64,000 nucleotides of DNA, taken from the NCBI GenBank assembly GCA_938743325.2, contig OW568876.1, forward strand, positions 248,001 through 312,000. The letters are read 5' to 3'. This DNA comes from Pycnococcus provasolii (lineage: Eukaryota; Chlorophyta; Pseudoscourfieldiophyceae; Pseudoscourfieldiales; Pycnococcaceae). Both the position numbers and the translations under genes were made by a program. Every line of letters starts with the position of its first letter. Positions within the stretch are counted from its first letter, which is position 1. Positions 40,556 to 49,950 of the stretch are shown here, one piece after another. Under the pieces are notes generated by a model that saw nothing but the letters and a program-made list of their open reading frames with translations, did not search any database and was not told the DNA's origin.

Positions 40556-43096
40556 TTATACAGCTCCTCGCTTCAAATCGTCGACATCTTTGAAGCTCGG
40601 CGGTGCCTCCTGCATGCCCCACTCTGAGCTCGGTAAAAGTCCCATTTCAATGACAAGCACGCCGCCACGATGCACCTCCTTGGTCCAAAGCCACGCGCGA
40701 CCGCTCAAGTCGTGGCCATTTAGCGTCGCACGCTGCACGTATCGACCTCGTCCGGTACGCGTCACGCGAAGGAGCGCCGGCGGTGACGACGCGCTCAGCG
40801 GCTCTAGTGACACCACGCGAAGTGTGACATTTTCAAACGACGGAACGCCAATGAGAACGACGGGCTGACCAGCCACGGGGAACAGGCCTAGAGAAGCCCA
40901 AACGAACCATGCGGACATGCCGCCAGAGTCGTCGTTACCCGCCTCACCACCTGGGCCAGGACTGAAGCTGAACGTCTTGATGGTGCGAAGCAAGTCCGCG
41001 AGCTTTGAGGCTTGCTTCGCGTAGGCGTATGCATAGGGTGTCTCCATATCCGGCTCGTTGTCAAGGCCCTCGAACGAATGCTCAGCATAGCCGCGTGCAA
41101 TGCGCTTTCCAACCCAAGCCGGCGGATCCGTCGGAACGGGCACGATGGGAAGGCTGCGAACAAATCGAGCCGAAGCGAAAGGGGACTCCTCATCCTTGCC
41201 CATACCGAAAAAATTGTCGAGGAGCTTCACAAAACGATCCTCGGAACCACAAAGCGCTATGCGACTCTCCATGTCAGGCAGCAGGCGAAAGCTGTACGTC
41301 ATGTACGTTCCCTCGTAATACACGCTCTGGCTATCGTTGCGAAGCACGCAAGTGTGACTGTCAAATGCATTGCGCGCATTCTCCGCCAGTGCGAGCAGCG
41401 ACGAAGCGAGGCTTTCGTTGTGCACGTGCAGTGCCACCTGGGCCGCAGCAGCAGCACCGCCAGCGAGGTCGAGCGTGTGCGTGAGCAGCGGTGGCGTGCT
41501 GCCATGGTGCGTGAAGTTGCGCCCTTCGGGAGTGTCCTCGAACGTTTTCAGCATTGACGCGAGCACGGCTTCCCAATCCATGCTATAACCACGCGCTAAA
41601 CCATCTGCAAGCGTGTGGTGTGCGAGAGCGATCGCCTGGCTGGCGAAGCGCTGGAAGCCCTTATCCAGGGTGTACGCTGTGGGAAAGAAGCCGAACCTCT
41701 CTTGCAGCGCAGCCAAACCTTCAAGGATGTGCTGCGCTGTGCTCGGGTAGAAGGTGAGCACGAGCGGGAGAGTCGTCTTGTACTGATCCCACAGCGTCGA
41801 AAAGTCTGCAGCGTAGCCCTTGCCGTTTGCTGTCCACGCGTCAGGCACAACTCCTGTGAGATCCACCGGCTTTTTGAGCGCATGGTACAGGCATGTGTAG
41901 AAGAGACGACGCTCCCGAAGTGCCCCAGGCGCAGATGCATCGTCGAGGATCTCGACCGCGCTGAGAGCGTCATTCCATGCACGCCAAGCGGCGTCGGCAA
42001 CCTCCTCGAAGGTGGACGACGCGGAGGCGGCGGCGCGATCTGCCGCGCATTGCGGTGATTGCAGGCAAAATCCAATGCGAAGCTCGATAGGCGCTAGCGC
42101 CGACGATTCCTGCTGCGAAAACGTGATGCCGACCCGGCCGCCAAGCTGTGCGATGCGTTTCGCGTCGACGTCAATGCGCTTGAGCCCTGCGACGTCGGAA
42201 GGCCAGAAGGCGTCCGACGTGCACGTCGCGCTGACGCACACGATCGCAAAGTACATCGAGCCTTCCGAATCGGAGGCGACGCCTCCAACCGGCGGCGGCA
42301 GACAGACCGAGCCGTGCACCGCGTTACCATCACGCAGTTCCGCCGAAATGCATGGCAGAGCCTGGCGCAGTGATGGCACCTCTAGTCCCGCGCTCGACAG
42401 CTCGACAGCAACACGTTGGAGTGCTGGCGAGCTCGGCACGGACGAGTAACGGTGCACAGCGAGACCAGGCGAGACGGTCGCCTCAGCGAGCACGTCGCTC
42501 TCGCCGAGCACAGCTTGGTACAACCCAGGCTTTGCATTCTCGGCAACGAGAGCGTGCAGCGTGCGACTTGGAGCTCCGCTCGACTTGGAGTCGTCGTCGT
42601 CGCCGCCGCCGCCGTTCACGAGCGGGTACGTGAGAAGCAGGTTCATGTACTGCTGTATCATCCCTGTCCCAGACGGTTGCATGTTGGCAAGTCCGTACGC
42701 CGCTTTTTGGTACGGGAGTTGCGCGAACGACGCGGCGTCGGACGCGTCGGTGTAGTTCGCCTCCCGCAGACTCGCTGGCGCACCGCGGCTTGCAACTGTC
42801 TGCGTGCCATACCCTGTCGGATACGCGCCTGAGTATGCGACGACTGACACGAGTTCGTGCGGCCAGCTTGCCCCTGGGTGCGTGTTTCCTGCGAGACCTT
42901 TGGGCCAAAACCACCTCGCGGCGGCGCCTCTTCGCAGCGGCAGACTCGTGCGTTCGTTCGCCCAGAACGGGTCGACGGCGTCCGCTGGTTGTTCGTTACC
43001 TCCGAAACTTTCGGCGTTTTCGTGGCCCACGGAATCCACCGCGACCGTGCGTGCGAGTGCGAGCGCGAGCAGCGGGATGAGTAGTGTCCCTCTCAT
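40556..43096 (-). CDS. Glycoside hydrolase family 92 alpha-mannosidase-like, secreted
   Basis: The protein is 846 aa with a signal peptide at residues 1-20 (MRGTLLIPLLALALARTVAV). An N-terminal beta domain contains GLAGNTHPGASWPHELVSVVAYSG, the place of the family GNTFPGA block. The (alpha/alpha)6 domain has RLFYTCLYHALKKPVDL, DFSTLWDQYKTTLPLVLTFYP and GYSMDWEAVLASMLKTFED. The closing blocks are FEGLDNEPDMETPYAYAYAKQ and GNDDSGGMSAWFVWASLGLFPV. Family 92 enzymes are calcium-dependent exo-mannosidases best known in Bacteroidetes and fungi. The usual GNDDxGxMSAW is kept, so it may be active. It is divergent from the chaperonin-like gene. Confidence 0.88.
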   Translation of the reverse strand: MRGTLLIPLLALALARTVAVDSVGHENAESFGGNEQPADAVDPFWANERTSLPLRRGAAARWFWPKGLAGNTHPGASWPHELVSVVAYSGAYPTGYGTQTVASRGAPASLREANYTDASDAASFAQLPYQKAAYGLANMQPSGTGMIQQYMNLLLTYPLVNGGGGDDDDSKSSGAPSRTLHALVAENAKPGLYQAVLGESDVLAEATVSPGLAVHRYSSVPSSPALQRVAVELSSAGLEVPSLRQALPCISAELRDGNAVHGSVCLPPPVGGVASDSEGSMYFAIVCVSATCTSDAFWPSDVAGLKRIDVDAKRIAQLGGRVGITFSQQESSALAPIELRIGFCLQSPQCAADRAAASASSTFEEVADAAWRAWNDALSAVEILDDASAPGALRERRLFYTCLYHALKKPVDLTGVVPDAWTANGKGYAADFSTLWDQYKTTLPLVLTFYPSTAQHILEGLAALQERFGFFPTAYTLDKGFQRFASQAIALAHHTLADGLARGYSMDWEAVLASMLKTFEDTPEGRNFTHHGSTPPLLTHTLDLAGGAAAAAQVALHVHNESLASSLLALAENARNAFDSHTCVLRNDSQSVYYEGTYMTYSFRLLPDMESRIALCGSEDRFVKLLDNFFGMGKDEESPFASARFVRSLPIVPVPTDPPAWVGKRIARGYAEHSFEGLDNEPDMETPYAYAYAKQASKLADLLRTIKTFSFSPGPGGEAGNDDSGGMSAWFVWASLGLFPVAGQPVVLIGVPSFENVTLRVVSLEPLSASSPPALLRVTRTGRGRYVQRATLNGHDLSGRAWLWTKEVHRGGVLVIEMGLLPSSEWGMQEAPPSFKDVDDLKRGAV

Positions 43097-43494
43097 AACC
43101 TATGGGACAGCGATTTCTGACGTTGTACTCGCTCGTTTCGACTGATTCCTCGTTCTGCACCGACTAAGTGTGTTACCCTCATATAACGACGAGTGCAACG
43201 ACGGCCGGACGACACGACGACACGACGGTGTGAGAGAGTGCAATAATGAGCGGCGTGCCAGCGTGGAGCTTGCTCGAAGAGGCGAAGGCGCGAGCTGCTC
43301 CGCTTCGAGGAAAGCAGGCCAGGAAAAGAAAAGCAGGGGGGGCAGAGCAGGCCGCTCGTCAAGGACGTGAAATCACGGATGATGGCCTGCTTTGCAAAAG
43401 TTCGTCTCGCCACCCAGCCGCAGCATTGCAGCAGCTTATTGCCTTATTTGGTATTTGGTAAGTTGATACTGTATTACTGTCACAACTCGCCGGC
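43097..43494. other. Divergent intergenic, GH92 / chaperonin-like
   Basis: About 400 bp shared upstream region. It includes GGAAAGCAGGCC near 43310 and its complement-like GGCCTGCTTTGC at 43385-43396. No gene is supported. Confidence 0.55.
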
Positions 43495-45666
43495 ATGGCC
43501 GACGCGCATGTGCATGTCGACAGCGCGCCTGTGTGGTCGTCACGCCCGTGCTGTCCCCTCCCTCAAGCGACGCCAGCGCACCCCGCGTTCCAGCGCGAAG
43601 CAAGACAGATACGAGGACGGCAAGCCGCGCGCATCTATGTCATGGAAGATGGCCAGCACCGCTCGACGATCATTCGGGCCTGTGCGCCTTTCGCACGCAT
43701 GTTTGGCACGGCGAACATGCGTCTTGTAGCGGTGATTGAGGAGGACGGAGGGCAGGCTGTCCACGCAAACGCGATCGTCGCGGACGCACGCGCACTCGCC
43801 AGCGTCTTCCAGCCAGTGGAGCAGGCGCCGGCATGGGCTATGATCGCCGCGGCGGCAGACGCGGCGGCTAATAAACACGGTGGCGCAGGATGGGGAACGA
43901 CGGTTGCGCTCGCGTTAAAGCTGTATGAGGCAGTTCCAACTGACGTCGACGCCTCAGCGGCAGCAGCTGCCATGAGGCGTCTTCCGGAATACACAGCTGC
44001 TTTCGCGGACAAAGCGCTTGTCGCGTGTGCTGTGTCACTTCAGGACTTGCGCGTGCTGGCAAGCCGACGCGCAGAGGCGTTCGCACATGATATTATCAGG
44101 CGTGTGGCGCTTGTCAGTGATACGCGGGACCGTGGCAGCGGTGACGACGGCGACGGGCAACCAGAAATGGACGTTGCGTTGGCAGTTGCTGGGCTGTGTC
44201 GTGGCGCCGCGGCGGCGTGCGCTCTCGCGGGTATTTCCTTTGCTGATGTTGTCGCGACGACGATTGCCACGCTTCGAGCGATACGCCGCGAGCGGAGACG
44301 GCAGATGCGCGTTATGCACAATGACGAAGATCACGGCTGGCCTCGCAGTGCGCCCAATGCTACGCAGCACCTTCGTGTTGTCGCATGCTTCTGCAACGAG
44401 GCGCGAAGTGCGCTTGGTGCTGCGCAGGCCGCATGTGCACACATCATCCGTCGTGCTGCACTTCTCGAAATCGATGTACTTCGCCACAAACACATCGTAG
44501 TTGACAGCTCAGGCGCCGATTCGACATCAACGTGGCGCGTGCTTGCAGTTGATGGCGACCTCCTCATCGATGTGCTCGACGAGATGAATGCTCAAACTGT
44601 ACATGCTGTGGGCTCAAGCACCGACGATGCTGCAATTCTCCCACAGTCGCGCGACAATCGCGTCGCTGCCGCAGCCTCGTCTTTGGCTTGTCGACTACGC
44701 GCACTTCACGTGCATGGGGTTGTCGTCAGCGGTGCGGCGGATGAGGTCGCCACGAGCGCCCTGCACGCTGCTGGCGTGAGCGTGGTTCATGGAGTTGGTT
44801 TCGCCCATGCGATGGATGTTGCCGTGACCTGCTGCTGTGAAGGTCTCGTTAGCGTGGACGACATTTTCGATCCTGAGGCACTGACGGACGAGGAGCTTCT
44901 ATGGTACGCTGGCAGCAGCAAGCCATGGCGTATCGTACCGTTAGGATTCTACGAGTCGGACGACGCTCCCACGCGGCGAGTACGAGACGCGCGGACGCAG
45001 ACATTCGAGGAGAGGCGTGTGATTCTCGTGCAAGGTGTGCATGACGCGCCAGACGAAGACGATCCTTGTGCCGAGGTGGTTCCTAGTGCGCTCGTACTTT
45101 TTGCACGATCTGAAATGCAGGCGCAGGTACTGCGCGCTCTGATGCTGCGATCGATTCGAAGGTGCATCTCATCACTGGATTGGTCAAGGGAAGATGCTGG
45201 CTCGTGGCGCTCTTTCGTGGCGGTGCCATCCGCCGGCATTGCTGAGCATGTCATGGCTGCTGCCGCGGTATTGGCAAAGAAAGAAGCTGAGCGACGTGCT
45301 TCACATGATGCTCTGGGCATCGGGGCATTCGCACGCGCGTGCCAGAGTCTTCCCATTCTTGCGGCGTGCAACCGACTCGGGGCACATGCTACGGGTGCAC
45401 CAGAGGTGGTAGCACAAGCTGCCAAATTCAGCCATGCCACTGCGGAGATTATGCGCACGCCTTCTTCTGCCAAGCACGCTCTGTTGGACATCGCACGCAA
45501 AGCCGCATTGCTCGCATGGCCAGACGAAGCGAGTGGCGAGGCATCTTCCATAGCACCACTTGACCCGCTTGAGGCGAAGCGTGACGCTGTGCGCGCAGCT
45601 TGCAGTGCAGTGTCAGGCGTGCTTGGTGCGGAAGTGGCTATGGTCTCCCAAGCTACGACAATGTAA
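43495..45666 (+). CDS. Divergent group II chaperonin-like protein (BBS6/10/12 type)
   Basis: The protein is 723 aa. The chaperonin outline can be followed. There is an N-terminal equatorial part (STIIRACAPFARMFGTANMRLVAVIEEDG, GAGWGTTVALALKLYEAV) and an apical part (RALHVHGVVVSGAADEVATSALHAAGVSVVHGVGFAHAMDVAVTCCCEGL). A C-terminal equatorial part reads FVAVPSAGIAEHVMAAAAVLAKKEAERR and FARACQSLPILAACNRLGA. ATP motifs are altered: GDGTT is GWGTT, NDGAT is absent and GGGATE is PSAGIAE. This matches Bardet-Biedl chaperonin-like proteins, which help assemble the BBSome, rather than an active CCT subunit. Which BBS member it is cannot be told by eye. The start at 43495 is the first ATG of the frame; Met at 43642 is an alternative. 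Confidence 0.65.
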   Translation: MADAHVHVDSAPVWSSRPCCPLPQATPAHPAFQREARQIRGRQAARIYVMEDGQHRSTIIRACAPFARMFGTANMRLVAVIEEDGGQAVHANAIVADARALASVFQPVEQAPAWAMIAAAADAAANKHGGAGWGTTVALALKLYEAVPTDVDASAAAAAMRRLPEYTAAFADKALVACAVSLQDLRVLASRRAEAFAHDIIRRVALVSDTRDRGSGDDGDGQPEMDVALAVAGLCRGAAAACALAGISFADVVATTIATLRAIRRERRRQMRVMHNDEDHGWPRSAPNATQHLRVVACFCNEARSALGAAQAACAHIIRRAALLEIDVLRHKHIVVDSSGADSTSTWRVLAVDGDLLIDVLDEMNAQTVHAVGSSTDDAAILPQSRDNRVAAAASSLACRLRALHVHGVVVSGAADEVATSALHAAGVSVVHGVGFAHAMDVAVTCCCEGLVSVDDIFDPEALTDEELLWYAGSSKPWRIVPLGFYESDDAPTRRVRDARTQTFEERRVILVQGVHDAPDEDDPCAEVVPSALVLFARSEMQAQVLRALMLRSIRRCISSLDWSREDAGSWRSFVAVPSAGIAEHVMAAAAVLAKKEAERRASHDALGIGAFARACQSLPILAACNRLGAHATGAPEVVAQAAKFSHATAEIMRTPSSAKHALLDIARKAALLAWPDEASGEASSIAPLDPLEAKRDAVRAACSAVSGVLGAEVAMVSQATTM

Positions 45667-45712
45667 CAACTTTACTGTAAAATGTTTAACAAATTTGTAT
45701 ATATTACAACTT

Positions 45713-47907
45713 TTAGCACAAATAGAGCACATCACCACCTTTCCCATGAAATGCTCGCGCCACTCTCTCTTCGAGGCTGCCTCCCTCGGCGCACTCGCTG
45801 CCGCGTCGAATAGCAACGGCAACAAGGCAAGGTGGCTTAGCTCGTTCATCGCCAGGTGCTACCACAGGACAGGAGTTAGGCGCCTCAATTGTGTGATTTG
45901 CGTAATCTCGTCCCTGAAATTTCCGTGGATCGATGTCAATCATCGCGCGCACCTTCCCTCTACCACGAGGACTGAGGGCAGCAAAAAGAGCGCGGGCGTC
46001 GCGTCCAGCACCCCATATCGTGAAGCCATTGCAAAAGAGTGCCTTAGTGAGTACATCTCGCTCGATTGCAGCAGCTTTAATTTCCATGAGACGGCGTCGG
46101 CTTGTCTTGCCGCTCTCGCTTTCCGCTCGCCACCTGTAGAGCATTAGAGGCGAGGCGGCGTCGTTGATGCGAGCAAGCGCGACTGCTGCCGGATTCCCGA
46201 ATACGTCAATATCCTCGACGTTGCCCATCACTGCATCGTACTTAAGCACCGCGGATGCGCACGTGCCACGCGACCCCAGGTGGCGCAGTAACCACTCGTG
46301 ATCCTCGCCAAGTTCCGTTTCGAACGGCCCTGTTGCATCGAATACGTCACGTCTCAAAGTCCACGTGGGCATCTGCACGGTGGTTTCACGAAATCGCTCT
46401 GCAAGCAGCGCTTCGGCACTGAGATTATTCGCCCACTGTGAGTAGTGAGCCGTGGCATGAGTCGGCATACGCTGCCAGGCACATCCGACGAGGGCGCGCG
46501 GATGCTTTGCCAGCGCGGCGACGCTCGCGGCGATTCGATCAGGCGCCATGACATCATCCGCATCAAGAAAAACGAGAATGCTTCCGCTGCTCTGTCTAAT
46601 TGCAGCATTCTTTGCACCACCACAGCCATACGCAGTGCCAGTACCACCGGACAAAACGACACTTATGTTGGCATCCCTTAGCCTGCACGCCCAAATATGC
46701 AGCATTTCGCCCGAAGCATCCGTTGACCCGTCGTCGTACGCGGACAGCTCAATCGGGCCGCGGTGCGTTTGTGCGAGAAGTGATCCTAGGCACTCGTCAA
46801 GCCACTTGGCTGCATTGTGAACGGGCAAGATGACGCTAACCGACGGGAGCAGTTCATCTGGCGATGTCAAGCGCAGCGCAGACGAGCTGCCGCCGCGTGC
46901 ACTCGCCAAGACGCTCCGCTCAAATTCTACCGAGGCATCATCCGTTTCACATGCCCCATCAGCCGCGATCATTCGAGGTAAAAGTGGATGTCCATCTTTT
47001 ACGAACGACTTGGTTTGGATGCGAACCATGCCATTGGCCATTAAGCGAGGAACGTTTACCGAATGATTCGTAGTTCCACTGTGCACGGCAAGAGGATGCA
47101 GTATGGCTACGTCACCAGCTCTTCCTGTAATTTGTTCTATGCGTTCAACGGCGTTCGATTCGTCGACAATCGCATCTCGGTGATATGCGAGAGAGCCGCT
47201 GTGAATGGCAGCTGCCACACGCGCCTGAGCCCATGCTGAAAGTTCGTCGTGAGCAATGCCAACATCACCGGCAGCCACGAGCCGATCGTGCACCCACTTA
47301 TGGCTACCGACGACAACCGCCGTTCCTCCGCCACCCGGTTCCCAGTCACTCAAGAGGACCAGCACAACGACACCCTGAAATTCGTGTCCAGTTGCCACAC
47401 GAGCGTGCTGTGGGTCAAAGCCAGGTCCGATATCGATGTGCCAACCTTGGTGTGGGCGATTTCTTCGATTCACAGCCGTCCAAGAGGCTGCCGGGGAAGA
47501 CGGCTTTTCTGAGGTTGCGCTGGCTTCCGCGGCAGCAGACGCGAGCTCGCGCACGCGAGCCATTACCTGCTTCTTCGGCCGACGACTGTTTCGCTGAAAT
47601 TCGCAAGCAATGCGCGCGGGTGCGGTGGCGGCGACGGTCGCGCCACCCATCGAGGCAATCAGCTGTGAAAGAGACGCCTCCTCCTGCTCCGTCCACGGCG
47701 TGGCGACGGAATACTTCGCCTTGCACTCCGCGGCAGTGCGCGTGCCACCCACAGCCTTTGCAACTTTTTCCCAGCTCAAGTTGCTTGCCACCGCATTGCG
47801 TAGAGCCGTTAACTCACGTTCCGTCCAAGAGGACGACGGTGACGACGGTGCTTGTGTTTCTTCGTCACGGTCTTCGTTCTTTCGTTTCCTTTGCGTTGCT
47901 TCGCCCT

Positions 47908-47945
<38 letters not shown>

Positions 47946-48448
47946 GCGCGGTGACTGCCCTCCGGGAAGACGACGGGGCAGTACCAGTGTCGCACAAAGT
48001 CGCCCCTCGCTATGGCTTCGTCACGCACACTCGCGCTCGGATTGAGAGGCAGCGTCCACTTTCCCTGCCCAAGTATGCAGTCGAGTGCCCGTGTGAGTTT
48101 CTGCGAACTCGCAAGCTCTATCCACGCTCCTGAATCTACGCCATGTCCTGGTGGCACCGTCTCCACGACTCTTCGCCCTTTTGGCCACGACGAGGGAATG
48201 GTGAGATCAATTGAAGAAGATGAAGCCGCGCCCGATTCCGCACCACAAGAAACACCACAGCCAGAGGTGAGTTCACGTTGTATCGACTCTGCTAAGGAAG
48301 CGACGAGTGAAGAAGGGAGGCAAGATCGTAACACGGTGTATCCACGCGCTAATAGCAGAGCTCTGTGCGCAGAATAGAATAATGCGTCCACCTCCTCAGG
48401 CTCAGCCTCCTCAGCATCCTCAACGGAGAGACCGTGTTGTGACGCCAT
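45713..48448 (-). CDS. PhyH dioxygenase with inserted SANT pair, fused to B3GNTL1-like GT2 glycosyltransferase
   Basis: The protein is 911 aa in one frame. Residues 20-165 are the first part of a phytanoyl-CoA dioxygenase-like fold. Residues 168-200 are Thr/Lys/Glu low complexity. Residues 206-247 (SWTERELTALRNAVASNLSWEKVAKAV) and 250-300 (PWTEQEEASLSQLIASMGG) are SANT/Myb-like. Residues 320-495 resume the dioxygenase, with HID at 337-339 and distal His at 451 or 456 (HPLAVHSGTTNHS). Residues 535-911 are a GT2 domain: SVSVILPVHNAAKWLDECLGSLL, VFLDADDVM, MPTWTLRRDVF, and the tail FTIWGAGRDARALFAALSPRGRGKV, which matches B3GNTL1. The target sugar or protein is unknown. Introns are not needed to explain the frame. 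Confidence 0.8.
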
Positions 48449-48524
48449 ACGCGCCTAATCCTAAAAGGACACAATTTTCGCGATGTCCTCAGCTGTCCTC
48501 AGGAAAGAACAAACACCACACACA

Positions 48525-48550
48525 CCTAACCCTAACCCTAACCCTAACCC
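48525..48550. repeat. Interstitial telomere-like tract (CCCTAA)4
   Basis: Four and a third units of CCCTAA lie in the 181-bp spacer upstream of the fusion gene. A shorter partner is at 30109-30124. Position inside gene-dense DNA argues against a chromosome end. Confidence 0.9.
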
Positions 48551-48629
48551 GGGGGATTTCTGTGTTGGAATTTTGGATATGGCGGAGTTTCGTCTTCACT
48601 TCGTTTATGTACACTTGAATAATCTATCT

Positions 48630-49481
48630 TCACTTGAAGTTCGTTTCCAACGCGCTGTACAGACTGAGCGTGATGCCGAGCTGAGGCGCGAGACGCGCTA
48701 TGCGCGCACCCGCACCCGCAGACAGCGCCGCCACAGGCGCCTCCTCAGTGCTCGACAATATGCTCTGCAGACACTCGAGGCCGTTGCGGAACGGCGAGCC
48801 GCTCGCCTGCACGCGTGTCTTCACGACGTCGAACGGTGTCGGCAAGGCCGCGGCGGGAACGCCAGCGACGACTCCCGCAAGCAGACTCGCGAGGAAGACG
48901 CTCGTTCCGTTTTCCAAAAGCTGGTGGTACAGCGGCGCGTAGACAGCAAAGAATATGGCCGCGGAAGGAATGTCGCGCGCCCACGTGCAAAGAAGTCCAC
49001 GGTACGGCGCGCACGAGTCGCCTCCAAGCTGCTGAGATATTTTCGCCACCTCGATGGGACACGTGATCATGACCTGCGCGAACCCCCCGACGGCGCCAGC
49101 CATCGCCTCAGCCGCTATGGACACGTCGCTTCCTGGTCCCCACCCGTGGTATCCGCAGAGATCGTACGCGACAGGCAACGCTGCTGAGTACGCGGTAAGT
49201 TTGAGCATTTTTTCAGGCGCCACGCCGATGAGCTGCGCTTTCAGGCCTGCGTACAGTCGTCCTTCCGCGAGCGCCTGTTTAGCGCAGTGCAAGGCCGACG
49301 TGTACCTTCCGGATGTGTCTGCTTGCATGCGCGTTTTCACGACGTCCATGGGGTAAACGACGGCGGCGCCTGTGCCTCCCGCGACGTATCCGATGGCGAG
49401 GTGTCGAGCAAAAGACGCCAGGGCCCCATGGGAAAGTGGACCCACCACCATGGAGCCGCCATGGAGAAGCGGGAGCGGCAT
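48630..49481 (-). CDS. Mitochondrial carrier family (SLC25) protein, aspartate/glutamate-carrier-like
   Basis: The protein is 283 aa with the three-fold carrier repeat. Its signatures are YPMDVVKTRMQ, CPIEVAKISQQ and TPFDVVKTRVQ, each with PX[DE]XX[KR]. Six membrane helices are expected. The segment LYAGLKAQLIGVAPEKMLKLTAYS matches the aspartate/glutamate and citrin-type carriers (LxPQLxGVAPEKAIKLT). The EF-hand N-terminal half of animal AGCs is absent, and the third repeat lacks a clear G-rich end (RIARLAPQLGITLSLYS). The substrate is therefore open. It is divergent from the MFS gene. Confidence 0.88.
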   Translation of the reverse strand: MPLPLLHGGSMVVGPLSHGALASFARHLAIGYVAGGTGAAVVYPMDVVKTRMQADTSGRYTSALHCAKQALAEGRLYAGLKAQLIGVAPEKMLKLTAYSAALPVAYDLCGYHGWGPGSDVSIAAEAMAGAVGGFAQVMITCPIEVAKISQQLGGDSCAPYRGLLCTWARDIPSAAIFFAVYAPLYHQLLENGTSVFLASLLAGVVAGVPAAALPTPFDVVKTRVQASGSPFRNGLECLQSILSSTEEAPVAALSAGAGARIARLAPQLGITLSLYSALETNFK

Positions 49482-49950
49482 GATAGTGAAAAAGCGAAAA
49501 AGCGCAAGAAAAAGCGCAGGCCAAAACCTGAAAAAGCAAAAACCAAGGGTCTGCCTGATTCATGAGGAGGAAAAATCCACCTACCAGGTGGAAAAACCTC
49601 CCCTGGAAAAACCTGAACTTTTTGTCGTTCGGGGTTTAAAAACAGTTTACTTTAACGTTCGGGGTTTACTATCTTACACCTGTTCGGATTCTCCCTCCCT
49701 TCCCTGGTGCTCCGGTGCTCCGCCGACAGTTTAGGCATCCTCCCTACGGGTAGTAGGATCGCCGCGTTCATTTTTCCGACCTGCGCGCGCACGATTAATC
49801 CAGGTCAATCAACGCGCACACTGTCATTGTTGTCTTTTTTACCGTCGTCTTTTCTTAGTCTTTTATCAACGCCCCTCGGAGGACACAGAAGCGTTCCTGT
49901 GACAGGAGACAACGCAGACTTGCTGTTATCGCACCGGTTCTTAGTCTAGT
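49482..49950. other. Divergent intergenic, carrier / MFS
   Basis: About 470 bp. It contains short repeated words (GAAAAAGCGAAAAAGCGC near 49488-49515; GTTCGGGGTTTA twice near 49627-49670). No gene is seen. Confidence 0.55.
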
